This document shows, piece by piece, positions 10,652 through 11,652 of a stretch of 11,652 nucleotides of DNA (its first letter is position 1; each line of letters opens with the position of its first letter). The stretch covers positions 1 to 11,652 of the forward strand of contig CAYLPU010000135.1 of assembly GCA_964385635.1 (NCBI GenBank). The letters are read 5' to 3'. The notes under the pieces were generated by a model. It was not told where the DNA came from and searched no databases. It saw nothing but the letters and a program-made list of their open reading frames with translations. A program made the position numbers and the translations under genes. This stretch comes from CAYLPU01 sp964385635. GTDB lineage: Bacteria > Chloroflexota > Anaerolineae > B4-G1.

Positions 10652-11652
10652 ATGCCCCGCATCTTTGACAACATCGAGCAAAAACTGCTGCCCGCGCTAC
10701 AGCAAACCCTGGATGTGTCATACCGCGCTGATTTCTGCGTCGGGTACTTTAATCTGCGTGGTTGGCGGCAAATTGATGCCCAGGTCGAGGAGTGGGCTGG
10801 CGGGCCGGATTATTGCTGCCGCCTGCTGGTGGGTATGCACCGCAGACCGCAGGACGAGCTTCGCGCCGCTTTTGGCTTTCTTAAGAATGACGACGAGCGC
10901 ATGGATAACAAAACGGCCACCAGGTTCAAAAAAGAACTGGCCCAGGAATTCCGCGAACAGTTGACCATTGGCGCACCGACCAACGCAGATGAGGCTGGGC
11001 TGCGTCGCCTGGCGGCCCAAATCAAAGCCGGCAAACTGGTGGTCAAGCTCTTCTTGCGCCATCCCCTCCACGCCAAGTTATACCTGCTGCACCGTACCGA
11101 CAACATCACCCCCATCGTCGGCTATTTGGGCAGCAGCAACCTCACGTTCTCCGGCCTGGCCGGTCAGGGTGAACTGAACGTTGACGTGGTTGACCAGGAT
11201 GCGAGCAACAAACTGGCCCACTGGTTCGAGGATCGCTGGAGCGACCGCTGGTGTGTGGACATCTCGCAAGGACTGGTTGAGATCATTGATGAGAGCTGGG
11301 CTGGTGAAAAGCCCACCCCGCCCTACTACATCTATCTCAAGATGGCCTATCACCTCTCCCGTGAAGCGCGGGCTGGCCTGACCGAGTTCACCATCCCCGG
11401 TGAGTTGCGCGGTATGCTGTTCGATTTCCAGACCGCAGCCGTCAAAATCGCCGCGCGGCATCTGAACCGGCGAGGTGGCGTGCTGATCGGCGACGTGGTC
11501 GGGCTGGGCAAGACATTGATGGGCACGGCATTGGCCAAGGTTTTCGAGGAGGACTACTCGATAGAGACCTTGATCATCTGCCCCAGGAACCTGGTCAAGA
11601 TGTGGGAGTTCTACCGGGATGAGTACGGCCTGCGGGCCAAAGTGCTGTCCAT
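10652..11652 (+). CDS. PLD-type nuclease fused to SNF2-like helicase (5' part)
   Basis: The first 333 residues are present; the frame is still open at the window end. Residues about 1-210 form a phospholipase-D-like domain with HPLHAKLYLL (H140-x-K142) and GSSNLTFSGL (160-169), the HKD nuclease signature as found in helicase-linked PLD domains. Then come a Q-like motif FDFQTAAV (Q260), Walker A GDVVGLGKT (280-288) and motif Ia TLIICPRNL (306-314), the start of an SNF2/superfamily-2 helicase. AAGGAAGG lies about 9 nt before the ATG. Such PLD-helicases translocate on DNA and occur in restriction, DISARM-like and other phage-defence loci, usually beside methyltransferases. Here the upstream small gene is the visible partner; downstream genes are outside the window. 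Domain calls are secure, defence role inferred. Confidence 0.88.
   Translation, partial: MPRIFDNIEQKLLPALQQTLDVSYRADFCVGYFNLRGWRQIDAQVEEWAGGPDYCCRLLVGMHRRPQDELRAAFGFLKNDDERMDNKTATRFKKELAQEFREQLTIGAPTNADEAGLRRLAAQIKAGKLVVKLFLRHPLHAKLYLLHRTDNITPIVGYLGSSNLTFSGLAGQGELNVDVVDQDASNKLAHWFEDRWSDRWCVDISQGLVEIIDESWAGEKPTPPYYIYLKMAYHLSREARAGLTEFTIPGELRGMLFDFQTAAVKIAARHLNRRGGVLIGDVVGLGKTLMGTALAKVFEEDYSIETLIICPRNLVKMWEFYRDEYGLRAKVLS

Noticed and set aside
1..11652. CRISPR array, tRNA or rRNA genes
   Set aside because: I saw no regularly spaced direct repeats, no tRNA cloverleaf with T-loop sequence and no rRNA-like segment on either strand. The only long direct repeat is the 66-bp pair described.

Overview
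The window looks like bacterial accessory DNA from a moderately GC-rich genome. The mix of genes (a corrinoid-protein remnant, a catabolic operon, VapBC-type toxin-antitoxin genes and a nuclease-helicase), together with abundant GC-rich palindromic intergenic repeats, would fit an uncultured Chloroflexota (Anaerolineae-like) bacterium. No rRNA or other marker gene is present, so that placement is inference only.

Left edge (1-350, + strand): a broken piece of a corrinoid (B12-binding) methyltransferase partner protein runs out of frame into an unrecognised gene tail. It is followed by a perfect 13-bp-stem hairpin between the convergent reading directions.

Minus-strand catabolic cluster (424-7635, read right to left): a DeoR/GlpR-type repressor with a good sigma70-like promoter; a 20-bp inverted repeat that could be its operator; a CoA-acylating aldehyde dehydrogenase of the methylmalonate-semialdehyde dehydrogenase (MmsA/IolA) family; a ferritin-like protein abutting it with no gap; a calcineurin-type metallophosphoesterase; a nested repeat block holding a MITE-like element; a double [4Fe-4S] protein related to epoxyqueuosine reductase whose coding sequence carries an in-frame 27-bp perfect palindrome; a possible 23-codon coupled ORF; and an APC-superfamily permease. 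The likely logic is import of an amine or amino-acid-like compound by the permease and oxidation of a semialdehyde to an acyl-CoA, under control of the repressor. The substrate cannot be read from the sequence.

Gene-fragment patch and slipin (7889-9188, + strand): a short ORF reads like an ABC-ATPase N-terminus joined to a Lon-protease C-terminus. It overlaps an ATPase-like N-terminus fused in frame to a membrane SPFH/slipin protein. A truncated copy of a small gene found 1.4 kb downstream follows immediately.

Toxin-antitoxin block and defence-like locus (9209-11652, + strand): an antitoxin-like gene without an adjacent toxin; an AbrB-type antitoxin and PIN-domain toxin overlapping by 4 nt; a repeat and hairpin region; the intact 61-aa small gene; and the 5' part of a protein combining a phospholipase-D-type HKD nuclease domain with an SNF2-like helicase, which runs off the window end. 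The TA block lies between two 66-bp direct repeats derived from the small gene. The small gene plus PLD-helicase pair is the best candidate for an undescribed, possibly antiviral, system.
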